From Paulinella micropora (taxonomy: Eukaryota; Cercozoa; Imbricatea; Euglyphida; Paulinellidae), in assembly GCA_019918135.1 (NCBI GenBank), contig WBZZ01003063.1, positions 41,884 through 105,883 on the forward strand: 64,000 nucleotides of DNA, written 5' to 3'. Within the stretch, counting starts at the first letter, position 1; every line of letters begins with the position of its first letter. The notes under the pieces are model-generated. The model had not been told where the DNA came from. It saw only the letters and a program-made list of their open reading frames with translations, and ran no database searches. The position numbers and the translations under genes are program-made. Of this stretch, positions 30,168 through 40,500 are shown in pieces.

Positions 30168-30649
30168 ATAGCATTAGGGGGGTCCCAGACTCCTCGATAG
30201 ACAGTTCTGCTACGGCAGGGGTGAACGAAGGGATAACAGAGGGGCACAACAGTAGTCGTGTCCGCACACCTACACCTGAGGTGACGACCATCCGCGATAG
30301 TGTACAGGCGGGCCCTCATATATCTCCACCCGAAGACGATGTTGCACAGGCAACTAACGAGGATGATGGTAAAATGACGGGCTAAGTTGCCGTGTCCGCA
30401 CAGCGGGCACCTGCGCAAGTAGTGCAGGTTCCATCCCAGTCGCCTCGTTGCAGAAAACAGCCCTTTTTGAGAATAAGGTGAATAACATTAAAGCCAGGGC
30501 AAAACAATTGATAGTTCCTCAAAGGTCTTTGCTCGGTCGCAATGTTAGACTAGCCCGGGAACGGTGGCCCTTTCAGATATTAATCACCCGAAAAAACCGC
30601 ATATTAATCACGCTTTCCCCCCATACGCAGAAAACACGAATACCGCACG

Positions 30650-31015
30650 ATGCAGGACACAGTAGTGCTTCCGGGCCCAAGAGATGGCCCAAGCGTAGCT
30701 CCGGCGGTGGTCAGCCAGATGGGGCTATCACCCCTATATGATCCGGACAAGCTTGGAGCGGTAAGGCACCGGATGGCAAAACGCCATGCGGAGATGGAAT
30801 TGCGACAAGCCCTTGTGTCGACAGCCGAACACCAGGAACTCCCGGCAGCGGAGGCAAGGGACATGAGTTACACCCGGCTATACTGGCGGGAACTCAACGC
30901 CCACCTAGATACAGTCAACGACAGCATGGCACAAATTACGTTTGCGGGTCGCAGGTTTATGGATAAATTCCGTCGGAGATATACCGTAACCGAGAATATC
31001 CGTTACTGGATTTGA
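30650..31015 (+). CDS. Hypothetical protein
   Basis: 121 residues starting MQDTVVLPGPRDGPSVAP, with a charged helical centre (AVRHRMAKRHAEMELRQAL). It ends inside a 35-bp direct repeat (30979-31050). Not recognised. It is the last readable frame of the locus that begins at 12696. Confidence 0.35.
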   Translation: MQDTVVLPGPRDGPSVAPAVVSQMGLSPLYDPDKLGAVRHRMAKRHAEMELRQALVSTAEHQELPAAEARDMSYTRLYWRELNAHLDTVNDSMAQITFAGRRFMDKFRRRYTVTENIRYWI

Positions 31016-31050
31016 TATACCGTAACCGAGAATATCCGTTACTGGATTTG
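30979..31050 (+). repeat. Two tandem 35-bp units
   Basis: ATATACCGTAACCGAGAATA and the following bases to GGATTTG occur twice with a 35-bp period. Each unit contains GTAAC and GTTAC as a small inverted pair. Confidence 0.85.
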
Positions 31051-31540
31051 TCCTTTGTGGCAAATTCACGAAAACCTATTCTCTGCCGGCCCTCCTTGAT
31101 GTTTGCCAACATATTACCATTTTATATTACTAGTACGGGATGGATGTGCAACTTACAGTTGCACAATACACAATTCATCCATTCTAGACATTCTCGCTTT
31201 ATCTCGAATAGAGTAGGTCTCCTGTAGACCAACCATTTGTAGAACGGATAGCTTTAGATGGAACGGATAGGATTCGTAGTTCTTGTGCTCAAGAAGCACT
31301 GTTTGTACTTCAGTATTAAAAGGTAACCAAACTGCAAAAGTGAACTGAGAATACTTGGAATATAATAACGGAATAGTAATACTGGGACGCTAGTATTGAC
31401 TAGTTATTGCTTATAGAGTGTGGTCAATTGCTCCACAGCATTGTCGACCCTCTGCGAAATGCACCTTTTAATCCGGCAAGTATCATTGCCCGTAGTCTAG
31501 TAAGTCTTCCGGCTCGGAAAAACTGCTACTCTGTCGGTTA
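31051..31540. other. No gene seen
   Basis: AT-rich DNA with small repeated motifs (AACGGATAG at about 31236 and 31262). It may belong to the leader of the following Gag-like fragment. Confidence 0.4.
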
Positions 31541-31822
31541 ATGAGCCTTGCACGCGAGAAGACGGGCAAGGAAAACCATATAAACAGCGTTCCTGAGCTT
31601 GAACAGGTCTTTGAGGACCGGTTTCAAACTTGGGAATTCACGTTTAAGATGGTAGCAACCTCTGAGAGTTCACAGCTAGGAGACATAGTCAGTTTTATAG
31701 CAAAGCATCCAGAGAAAGCTGAAGAAAGGTACCTATGGGATGAGTCAGCATTCAGAGTAGACGAACAGTACAGTACAGAGTCAGATACTAGCGATAGTGA
31801 CTCATCATCAAGTACAGAATAA
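31541..31822 (+). CDS. Short acidic-tailed hypothetical protein
   Basis: 93 residues starting MSLAREKTGKENHINSVP. It has a helical block (VFEDRFQTWEFTFKMVATSE) and a Ser/Asp tail. Protein-like sequence (Lys/Arg/Glu-rich) continues after the stop in the same direction to about 31960. It could be the N-terminus of another Gag-like gene; no family assigned. Confidence 0.35.
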   Translation: MSLAREKTGKENHINSVPELEQVFEDRFQTWEFTFKMVATSESSQLGDIVSFIAKHPEKAEERYLWDESAFRVDEQYSTESDTSDSDSSSSTE

Positions 31823-31993
31823 AAGACTAAGACACCATCCCCCGACGTGGGTAAGAAGACAACAGAGGCTGAGGCCTCTAAAGCAAAAGAGAGCCAAGAT
31901 GCACGCATGCGACCGAAAGAACGAAGTAGGTTGAAGAAAGAAGAGCGAGAAGACGTAAGTTAAAAGAACGCAAAGAACACGCGAAGGCCATGC

Positions 31994-33880
31994 CTAAGCT
32001 AAGCCTGCATTCAAGCATCCAACACTCATCGCATTATGCATGACTGTCTCCGATGGCAACCCCATACGCATGATGGTGCTTGTCAAGCGCCGGTATGGGG
32101 GTGCCAACGCAGCAGTGCACACAAAACATTGCTGCTCGCCTGACACTCGCCCCTCACATTTACGATAGACTTCTCTCTCTTGTACTACCATTACTTGGCC
32201 CATGTGGGCCTTCTCCTTTACCTTGCCTGCTCTGTCTCGCCCTGTCAAAAATCTCGTCATCCTTCTTAATGCTTTCACCTTCTCACCTTCCTCATCTGTG
32301 TCTGACTCACTCCCCCTATCTGTGTCAGAAGTGTCTGACTTACTCCCCCTACCAAACTTTCCATGTTCCCTTTTTGCTCTCTTTTCTTTCTCTCTCGGTT
32401 CTTCCTTCTCATCTGGCTCTTCTCTCGCCTTCTTCATCTCTCCACATTCATGCAATCTATGCTCACCCCCACACATCCTGCACTCCTTCTCACATGCGGA
32501 GAACACCTGCCCCTCCATGTTACAGTTGAAACATTTCTCTCCTTTCTTCCACATCTTCTTTCTCGTTCCTGTTCCTTTCCCTCCCCCTTTCTTATTAGTG
32601 GTAGTGTGTTTAAACCTACAGTTAGATCTATCACAGCTGCCTGACTGTTCAAACAGGTAGCACACCCCAGGCACACTACGCATAGTGACTGACCCCTCTG
32701 TATGAGCAAAACGACACTCATCCCCCCACTTGCATCCACTCTCTCTTTGAAACCCAAAACACACACCTCTCTGCCCTTCCTCTCTTTTGTTGGCATCTTT
32801 CCCTGCGTGTGCTTTTTCTTTCTTCATCTTCTCTCTCTCTCTTTGTTCCTATCTATCTCCAATACACTTTCTTCCAACTCCTCCCACCATTCCTCAAAAG
32901 ACCATGCATGCTGCTTCTTATTCATCTTCAGCGTGCTCATCCATCCTCCCCAATCCTTTCTCACCCCCTCTGATGCATACTCAGGGTTTTGCAAGGAATT
33001 AATGATTATTGTTTCCATTGGTCTGTGGGGTGTTTTATGGCCTACTGCCTTTAGCTCTTCAGCTAACGCAACAAACGCATCAAACTGCGGAGCATAATCA
33101 CACCCCTCATCAAATGTCCATGCATTCATCGCATTATTTTATCTTGCACATCTTCCTCACTCACCTTACCAAACCTTTTGGTTAGTCTTGCCCACACAGT
33201 GTGCAAGTTCTGACCAAAGTCTGGTGAGGTGTCTCTCACCAAATCTGCCACACTCCTCTTGGCTTTATCTGCTAGCTTATCAAACACAAACGAAAAAGCG
33301 TCCTCTCTCTGTCTTTTCATCTCATGCTCCAAACTCTCCTCATATGCTACTATCATTCTGTCTTCCTTCTCTTTTTCCTCACTTGCTCCTTGCTCTTCGT
33401 CCTGATTGTTGTCGTTGCTGGTGTGGAATAGGTAGGTGAAGGCTGACTATTCACTCTCCCCCTCTCCTCCACCTGCTCTTTTCCTCCCTTTTGCTCACTC
33501 TCACCACTATCTCCCCCTAACGTAGGCTATCTTTCTGTCTAAGTAAAATAAGAGGTAAGGTTTTCCCTGTCTGACCCTGACTCTGAGTCTAACTCAGCTT
33601 CCTCTTCCTCCTCTCTCAACTCTATCTTTCCTCTCCCTCTTGCTTTCCTGCTCTCTCTCCCCACCTCCACATGTAGTTGGGAACTGTTTTCCCCTTGCTG
33701 TGTAGAGCACTTACATTACTCTCATGCACTCGCCTAATATGTTCTTCAGTGGTCTTTAGTGCCCCCTTGAGTCCTTTGGCCCCTAATGCCAAAACTATTT
33801 CCCTCTGAAATTGCTTGAACGGGGTTCTCCCGTCATATTGTCCTTTGCAGTCACACTGCCTTTGTTTTGTCTGTGCCTCT
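31994..33880 (-). pseudogene. Gag-like polyprotein with two CCCH fingers and Cys knuckles
   Basis: The segment at about 33860-33690 (GRTPFKQFQREIVLALGAKG) looks like a Gag N-terminus. 33356-33126 and 33129-32824 give the capsid-like helical part. 32827-31994 has two CCCH fingers (C-x8-C-x5-C-x3-H, then C-x8-C-x4-C-x3-H) and a Cys/His cluster starting CFNCNMEGQ. Several frame switches and stops separate the parts, so it is a dead retrotransposon Gag. CCCH fingers in Gag are less common than the CCHC knuckle. No pol domain follows before 31994. Confidence 0.5.
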
Positions 33881-33905
33881 TAAGTACTCTCTTAAGTAGT
33901 ATAAT

Positions 33906-33958
33906 ATGAAATTTACAGGGTCGTTTTTCGTGCCTTAAAACGACCTCATAAATTTCAT
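33906..33958. repeat. 53-bp hairpin
   Basis: ATGAAATTTA and TAAATTTCAT enclose GGTCGTTTT and AAAACGACC, a nested perfect stem with a loop of about 9 bases. It sits near the left compositional border of the PLV and may mark that border or be a transcription terminator. Confidence 0.6.
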
Positions 33959-34090
33959 TTCTCGTCTCCTATTGCTAGTTTGAACTATCAATACAAGAGC
34001 ATAAAACACCCCAAAGAGCCCTCCACAGAGCACAAAGTAAAACATATATATGTATTGTAAAAGATGACCGAAAAACCCTTATTTTAATTA

Positions 34091-34553
34091 TTACAACTCA
34101 AATGGGACAACCCAATTGATTGAACCTTCATCACCGCCAACCTTCTTCGTCAAGGCTGACAGCGAAGGAAAGACGAGAATTTCCTCCTCCTCCTTACCAA
34201 GAGAAGCAAGAAAGAAATTTTTCTTTCTGGGGTTTTTCATGGTTTCATCTCTTTCAAACCACGCGAACGAATAATTATCAGTTCTCTGCGCGGGGTTTCG
34301 AACGAAATATTTTCGCTCGGCATGAAAAGAAGTTATTTTTTTCCTATCAAGTTGAGCGAATTCCCTTGGAACCCTAACTATCTTTGGGTTTTTAAACTCC
34401 GCAGAGGCTTCAGGTTCAAGCTCGTCCCATGGCTTCCAAAAACCTATAATCATATTAATTATCATTAAAGAGATTACAATAGAGTTAGGACGTACCATCC
34501 CCAGCGATGTTGATTTCGCCGAGTTCGTCTGCTACTTCATTCGGCTCTCCCAT
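34091..34553 (-). CDS. Two-exon unknown protein at PLV left side
   Basis: Exon 1 (34553-34496) begins MGEPNEVADELGEINIAGD. Exon 2 (34443-34091) continues GFWKPWDELEPEASAEF to INWVVPFEL. The intron 34495-34444 is 52 nt with GTACGT and TATAG ends, and joins the frame exactly. About 137 residues, acidic head and Lys-rich middle; no known family. An intron is unusual for a PLV gene, so this may be a host gene flanking the provirus or a captured gene. Confidence 0.55.
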
Positions 34554-34835
34554 ATTCTATTACACACACCAAAAAGCATGTGTAATAGAAATTCCTTTGA
34601 ATTAGGGTGGGGTGTTAAACCCCTTGGTTTTTAAGAAAACCATTTATCACAAAGTCTTTTTAATCCGAGTTGCTACTAACACTCTCGGTTCTATAGACTC
34701 TGTACATGTTTCTATTGTGTTCTCGTTTAATGTTAATACTATCATTTACATGCTCGTTAATACCATCGCTTGAATATTTGTTAAACGAAGCATTAAACGA
34801 TAAATGCTCGTTTTCAATACCAACGAGAATTTTAT
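34554..34835. other. Intergenic, no gene seen
   Basis: AT-rich spacer. TTACACA (34560) and TGTGTAA (34579) form a small stem, and repeated TGCTCGTT words occur near 34752 and 34807. No frame longer than about 30 codons has protein character. Confidence 0.4.
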
Positions 34836-35183
34836 TCATGACAATAGCGGAAAGTTGGCCACGATTGTCATTTTTCCACTTATAGAAATTATCGCGTTCT
34901 TTGTTTTTTTTTCCAATTTCTTTTGTCTCATTCTAAAAAGTTTATCTGCCTCTACTTCATTACTTTCAATACTTAGTCGTTGCAACATCTCATTAACCGC
35001 CTCTAATTTTATTATGTCTGGTTGTTTCTTTTCAACGAGACGAGCGATTTCTTTGTCTATTTTAGAAATTCTTTCTTCGCATATTATTTTATCCTTATTT
35101 AGTCTATCCTTACTTGTTCTACGAATTTCATATTCTTCAAACCAATCTGTTTTAGTTTTGGTTCTGCTTGGAATTAAGTCCAT
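34836..35183 (-). CDS. Hypothetical coiled-coil protein (PLV)
   Basis: About 115 residues from the ATG at 35183 (MDLIPSRTKTKTDWFEEYEI). A charged helix with heptad-like spacing (ICEERISKIDKEIARLVEKK) suggests a coiled coil. The open frame extends upstream to a GTG, but an ATG start is preferred. Shares strand with the integrase. No family recognised. Confidence 0.45.
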   Translation of the reverse strand: MDLIPSRTKTKTDWFEEYEIRRTSKDRLNKDKIICEERISKIDKEIARLVEKKQPDIIKLEAVNEMLQRLSIESNEVEADKLFRMRQKKLEKKTKNAIISISGKMTIVANFPLLS

Positions 35184-35190
35184 TTTTTTT

Positions 35191-35267
35191 TGCGACACTG
35201 CGACAAAAAAGCGAAATTCTGTCGCAACCTCTGCGACACTGCGACACCGCCGTGTTTTGGTGTCGCA
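35191..35267. promoter_or_regulatory. TGCGACA iteron-like cluster
   Basis: TGCGACACTGCGACA occurs at 35191-35205 and 35232-35246 in direct orientation, with inverted TGTCGCA at 35220-35226 and 35261-35267. The cluster lies just upstream of the 34836-35183 gene, on the side where its promoter would be. Such arrays are typical of operators or replication-initiator sites; which applies here is unknown. Confidence 0.45.
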
Positions 35268-35476
35268 AAGACATATTCACGGAAATAGAATTTTCTAGAA
35301 TTTTCTTTAAAAAAATATACTGGTGGTAATACTTCAGATACCATTTTTCCTGTATCACGAGTAGACTTTTCGCTATTGGTAGAATAATGGGTTCAAAATA
35401 GTCATTGACATTTTAGGTTGCGGGTTCAATTCCAAAGGAAGTTTACTAATAGCAAAGAGTCTTTTTTTTTTTTTGC

Positions 35477-36481
35477 TTACAAATCCAATATTACCTTTGC
35501 CTTTTTTTCTCTCTTTGAAGTCCTAATATTCTCTGGTTGAATGTCTTCCCTCTTAAGTAATTCTTTTGTCTTTTTTTCTTTAATAACTTCTTTGGTTTGC
35601 TCTTTCATATCTTTTTCTTCGTCAATTGGTTTATTAAAATCAGTCTTCAATAAATCACGGGGGCTTACCAACTCATCGTTATTTAGTATGATTTTGAAGC
35701 CAGAACGTCCCTTGACTTTGTAAATAATTTTGCTGAAAGTCTTACCGCCTTTGGAAAAAACATTTCTTTTATTTTCCTTTCTTACATTATCGCCAACATT
35801 GAATTCATTAATAAGGTTATCCCGAGTGATAGTCTGTTTATTTTTATCTTCTCTAGCACAGACATCCACAGGTTTGGCTTGAATTCCTCTATGAACTTTA
35901 TGATTGTACGCATTGACTAAGTCTTGAATATAACTTACCCAGTCAAAATTTCTATTAGTTTCAAATAAAAGGTCAAGCCATCTCCTAATACTTCTTATCA
36001 CTCTATCAACAACCGCAAGCGCTCTATGGTCGCCAACTTCAACGACATCGTGTTTAATTCCATTTTCAATAAAATAATCACGAGTAGCGCCTTTATATTC
36101 TCCTCCGCTGTCAGTTGTAATTGACTTTGGTTTATAAGGTATAGATTTCAAAGCATAATATACTTCTTTTGCTGTTTTATTTTTTAGTGGAATGATTATT
36201 AAAAATCGGGAATGGCAATCAATCCAAACAAGCATCCAAGCATAGCCCTTATTGCCTTTCTTATCTTTTATCTTACTCATATCCGCTAAGTCAAGAAAGA
36301 CTTGGTCTAATGGTTTATCAACCCATATCGTATTCCATATTTTTGGGTTCTTTTTCTGGTGGTGAATTTCAAGTGCTTCTTCTTCTTTTGTTTTAACTAC
36401 TTCTCCCGTCGGTGTGTCCTCAAGTTGGCTATTTCGATTTTGATTATTAATAATTGTATGTTTATGGTCTAAATCAGGCAT
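35477..36481 (-). CDS. Retroviral-type (rve) integrase of PLV
   Basis: 334 residues. The RNase-H-fold core has VFLDLADMS (Asp64), ITTDSGGEYKG (Asp124) and HRALAVVDRVIRSIRR (Asp159). The 34-residue gap between the second and third acidic positions is the usual one, but the third residue is Asp where most rve integrases have Glu. YNHKVHRGIQAKPVD follows, as in rve proteins, then a C-terminal domain (NEFNVGDNVRKENKRNVF, KGRSGFKI, SPRDLL) and a Lys/Glu tail. It catalyses insertion of the viral genome into host DNA. It is transcribed divergently from the DUF5754-like gene with only about 10 bp between the start codons. Confidence 0.9.
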   Translation of the reverse strand: MPDLDHKHTIINNQNRNSQLEDTPTGEVVKTKEEEALEIHHQKKNPKIWNTIWVDKPLDQVFLDLADMSKIKDKKGNKGYAWMLVWIDCHSRFLIIIPLKNKTAKEVYYALKSIPYKPKSITTDSGGEYKGATRDYFIENGIKHDVVEVGDHRALAVVDRVIRSIRRWLDLLFETNRNFDWVSYIQDLVNAYNHKVHRGIQAKPVDVCAREDKNKQTITRDNLINEFNVGDNVRKENKRNVFSKGGKTFSKIIYKVKGRSGFKIILNNDELVSPRDLLKTDFNKPIDEEKDMKEQTKEVIKEKKTKELLKREDIQPENIRTSKREKKAKVILDL

Positions 36482-36491
36482 ATTATATACA
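36482..36491. promoter_or_regulatory. Divergent A/T-rich promoter-like spacer
   Basis: Only TTATATACA-like sequence separates the two divergent start codons. The same AATATACA/TATATAC word sits just before the ATPase (about 42427) and penton (about 45383) starts, which suggests a shared viral promoter element. Confidence 0.35.
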
Positions 36492-36749
36492 ATGAGATTT
36501 TCAAAATCCGATGTTAAGAATAAAAAATGTAAAGTAATTAGTCCAAAAGGTAAGGTTATTAATTTTGGAGATACTAGATATCAGCATTATAAAGACCGCA
36601 TAGGACTATATTCACATTTAGACCATTTAGATAAAGTAAGAAGAAAGAATTATAGAGCAAGAGCAAAAGCAATACGAAATTCAAAAGGTGAATTAACTTA
36701 TAATAATCCAGAGTATAGTAATTTTTACTCATATCATTTCGTTTGGTGA
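36492..36749 (+). CDS. DUF5754-like small viral protein
   Basis: 85 residues. The pattern CKVISPKGKVINFGDTRYQHYKD, LYSHLDHLDKVRRKNYRAR and the C-terminal SYHFVW matches a short conserved protein of algal viruses and PLVs that I recall as DUF5754. No biochemical role is known. It is compact and Lys/Arg/Tyr-rich, so nucleic-acid contact is possible. No break is seen. Confidence 0.65.
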   Translation: MRFSKSDVKNKKCKVISPKGKVINFGDTRYQHYKDRIGLYSHLDHLDKVRRKNYRARAKAIRNSKGELTYNNPEYSNFYSYHFVW

Positions 36750-36751
36750 AT

Positions 36752-37270
36752 TTAAAATTTTAAAAACACTCTATCTATTTCATCACTTTTTTCTTTCTTA
36801 GCACCTGAAGACTGATTATATACTTTTACACTCACACTACTAGACTTTTTTCCTTTCCCCTTCTTAGGCTTCGGTTCTTCTTCGTCGCTACTTTCGCTTT
36901 CACTTTCTTCACTCTCTGGCTCAGGCTCTGGCTTCTTACTCTTCTTCGCTCTCTTAGTTTCCGCTTTCGCTCTTTTGATTTTCATTTTCGCCATCTTTTT
37001 GGCAATGATATCAGTGAAATCAACCTCATCCTCGCTCTCACTCTTCTCCTCTGGGCTATCATTATCATGTTCAGTAATAATATCATTAGCCAAGTTCTTT
37101 TCTTCAATTTGTTTTATTCGTTCCTCCATATCTTCATCTTCTTGCTTTACAGCATTTCGGTATTGCGCCAAAACATTTTTAGCATGTTCCATCTTTCGTT
37201 GTTTCGCTTTCGCTTTTATTCCTTCCACAGCACTACCCCAGTTCTTACGACTTGCTTCAGGGGACGGCAT
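36752..37270 (-). CDS. Charged hypothetical protein (PLV)
   Basis: 172 residues from MPSPEASRKNWGSAVEG. An N-terminal helix rich in Lys/Gln, a middle coiled-coil-like part (EERIKQIEEKNLANDII), then alternating acidic and basic low-complexity stretches and a tail EIDRVFLKF. It ends two bases after the convergent 36492-36749 gene. No family recognised; a disordered virion or DNA-binding protein is possible. Confidence 0.5.
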   Translation of the reverse strand: MPSPEASRKNWGSAVEGIKAKAKQRKMEHAKNVLAQYRNAVKQEDEDMEERIKQIEEKNLANDIITEHDNDSPEEKSESEDEVDFTDIIAKKMAKMKIKRAKAETKRAKKSKKPEPEPESEESESESSDEEEPKPKKGKGKKSSSVSVKVYNQSSGAKKEKSDEIDRVFLKF

Positions 37271-37526
37271 TTTTAGAATTGCGCTTTCGTTTCACTTTCG
37301 CTTATTCTAAAAGTATTCTATACTAAGATTAATATATTTTAGTATTTTTAAAATCAAATAATAAATATTTAATTGATATTTGACAATCTCACTTCTATCT
37401 TGCTAATCGCAAGATTTTTCGTTTATTGTCAAACATCGTTTTAAAATAAAATTTTATTCTAATGATATAGGAAACGATTTTCTAAAACACGCGAAAGCGA
37501 AGCGAAAGTGTGAATTTAGAAAATCA
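37271..37526. promoter_or_regulatory. Divergent intergenic region with inverted repeats
   Basis: Between divergent genes. TTAGAAT...ATTCTAA encloses CGCTTTCG/CTTTCGC at 37272-37310. A second pair, TTTTCTAAA...TTTAGAAAA (about 37480-37525), encloses GCGAAAGCGAAGCGAAAG. The word AAACATCGT at about 37430 recurs near 41703 and, inverted, at 41730. Probably promoters for both neighbours; no gene seen. Confidence 0.4.
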
Positions 37527-40500
37527 ATGAGTCAATATAAATCCTTACTAGGCCTTAATGAGTTGGCTGTTGATAGTCTAGACATAAAAAACTTAGACCT
37601 TACCAACACTAATATTATTGGTCTGAATACAGACAGAGTGCCAGAAGATGCTGACCCCGTAAATCTTTATTTCACTGATAACCGCTTTGATACACGTCTC
37701 GCTTTAAAATCAACAACTGACATTAAAGAAGGAAAAAATTTATACTATACAGAGCAACGAGTGAGAGACAACGACGAAGTCAAAGCCTCAACTCAACACC
37801 GCTCCAATACAAATAATCCTCACCAAACCAGTCTATACAATCTCATAGATACAAACATATCCGCACCAGTGGTTGGACAATACTTAACATATAATGATGT
37901 AGATGGTAAATGGAGAAATATAACCATCGGCTCAATTGATACACTCTCTGATGTAGTCATTACAGCACCAATCGCAATGAATAGTTATCTCACATATAAC
38001 TCAATAAACTGGGTAAATAAAACATTTCCGATAAATGTTGATGAATTCGGCAATATTAGTATGGGCGGTAATTTGAATATAACAGGAGTTAATTTATTAA
38101 ATACGAAAGATGTTGATACTTGGATATCTGAGCACGAAGACAATAATGATAAAGTGTCCGGAGATGGCTCAATTAATACACACAGCGATGTGTTAATTAC
38201 GGGCACACCCGCCGATAACCAACTACTCATTTATAGCACAGGCCAATGGAGAAATGTTGCTTCACCTTTTCTTAGATTGGATGGTCTCGCTATGATGTTT
38301 GGAGATTTAAATATGGGAGGTTTTAATGTAGTAAATGTCGGTAATGTTGATGGTATTGATGTTTCTGCTCTTGACACCGCAGTCGTTAAACTAACGGGAG
38401 ACCAGACTATAACAGGAAACAAAATATTTACTACTTATTTGGGGGTAAAAGATTCAAATCCATTAAACACTGGTAAGTTATTCTTCAATTACAACAATAA
38501 TATGGGTTCTATTTATTCGTCGGAGGTAGGTGGAGCAACGGGCTATCCACTAAGCATTGTTGGTTCTTCCATACTTCTTGCTCCAACAACAGGGGGTGGA
38601 ATAACATTGACGGGCAATGTTTTAAATTTTAACAGCACGACAGCAATCAGCGGACTTCCAGCACCATTCTACGATGGTGATGCTTCAACAAAAGCATATA
38701 CTGATACGAAACTAGCAAAGGACGGCACAACGGCTATGACGGGCAGTTTAAATATGGGTGGGTTTGCGATTACAAATGTTGGTAATGTTGATCGTGTGGA
38801 TGTTTCTGCCCTTGATACTTCGGTGGTTAAACTAACAGGAGACCAAACCATAGCGGGTATTAAGACATTTAGCAGTATAATAAATGCGAGTGCTGGTCTT
38901 GATATGAAAAGTCAAAGCATAACAAACGTAGGTCACCTAAATAGCAGGTCTATCACAACTTGGTTATCAGAGCACGATACGAACACTGCGAAAGTGTCGG
39001 CGAGTGGAAGTATTGATACACATATTAGCGATGTGATTATAACAACAGCATCAGATAATCAACTACTCATTTATAGCATTGGACAATGGCGAAATGTGGC
39101 ATCACCCTTTCTTAGATTAGACGGCACTGCTAGTATGACGGGAGGACTAAATATGGGAAACCAAAGCATAACAAATGTAAATCTTGTTGATGGTGTGGAT
39201 GTTTCTGTCCTTGATACTTCGGCAGTTAAAACCTCAGGAAACCAAACCATAGCAGGAATTAAGACATTTAGTAGCGCCCTTGAAATAACTGGAAATTCAA
39301 CGAATGCGACAACAAAAGGAACATTCGTGGTTTTTAACTCCACAGCCAATATAGGAACTATCGGATACCTTGATATGGGCACGGGCGTAAATTATAACTT
39401 TGAAATAAATGCGAAAAAAGTAAGTTTTATTATTGACGGGGCAATCGTCGGCTGGGTAAATGCTTCGGGGCTAGATTGTAATAGTAGCAAAATAGCCAAC
39501 CTTGGAACTCCAACATTAGCGGCCGATGGAGCAAACAAAAGTTATGTAGATACATTGGACGGGCAAAATGTAAAACTATCAACAGACCAAACCATGACAG
39601 GAAGTAAAACATTTAATGGTGCGAGCACTACGATAAAATATCTAACTTTAACGAACAATGCCGATTTTAATAATCAAACTATCACTAATGGTGGAAATAT
39701 AACATATAATGGTGCGAGGATATTAAACCAAAATGGAGGAGATATATTCTTTTCACAGACATCAGGAGATTATCAGTATTTCTTATTTACTCTAAATACT
39801 GCTACAAGCGGAACCGCAAACCAAAGAGGTTATGTATTTACGAATGTAGCATCTGATGTAAAAGGGGCGGGACTTTATATTTCAAAACTTTTGGATAATA
39901 AAAGTGCTTCGTCTGACATCGTCCGTTTTAACAATGCTGGCGGTATGCGGTTTTATGGTGCCTTAGATATGAACTCAAACAACATAACAAATGGCGGAAC
40001 AATAACGGGAACAACATTAACGGCAACTGCTGGAATGACTACAACCACATTAACAACGAGCGACAAAATAACAACAGCATCAGGCAAACCGATAATCATA
40101 GGCAGTACAACGAAAGGAGTAGGAGCAACTGGTGGCTTAGAGTTATATGGAACTGCGAGCGACCCCGCGGGACCACATATACAGGCAATAACAACAGCAG
40201 ATGTCTATCCAGTTTTTCAAATGTGGAATTATGCTCATAATGATATTAATTTAGGTTTTGATGCTTATGTGTCGGGAGGGGCATGGAAATCATCTTCTGC
40301 GACATCCAACTTTTTAATACAAAAAGGCACTAATCTTATTTTCTATTATAAATCAGGAGTGAATGTGGGGAATAATGTATCGTTTAATGTCGCGATGGAC
40401 ATCAGTAGCACAACGGGCTTACTAACGGCTAGTGCGGGTATATCAACAACCATATTAACAACAAGCGGATTGATAACAGCAAATGCGGGTATATCTGTTG

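Noticed and set aside
35357-35475. tRNA gene-like sequence (GGGTTCAATTCC, GGTAGAATA, then a T-run)
   Set aside because: A short acceptor-like pairing exists, but the T-stem pairs at only two positions and no proper anticodon arm forms. Probably chance.
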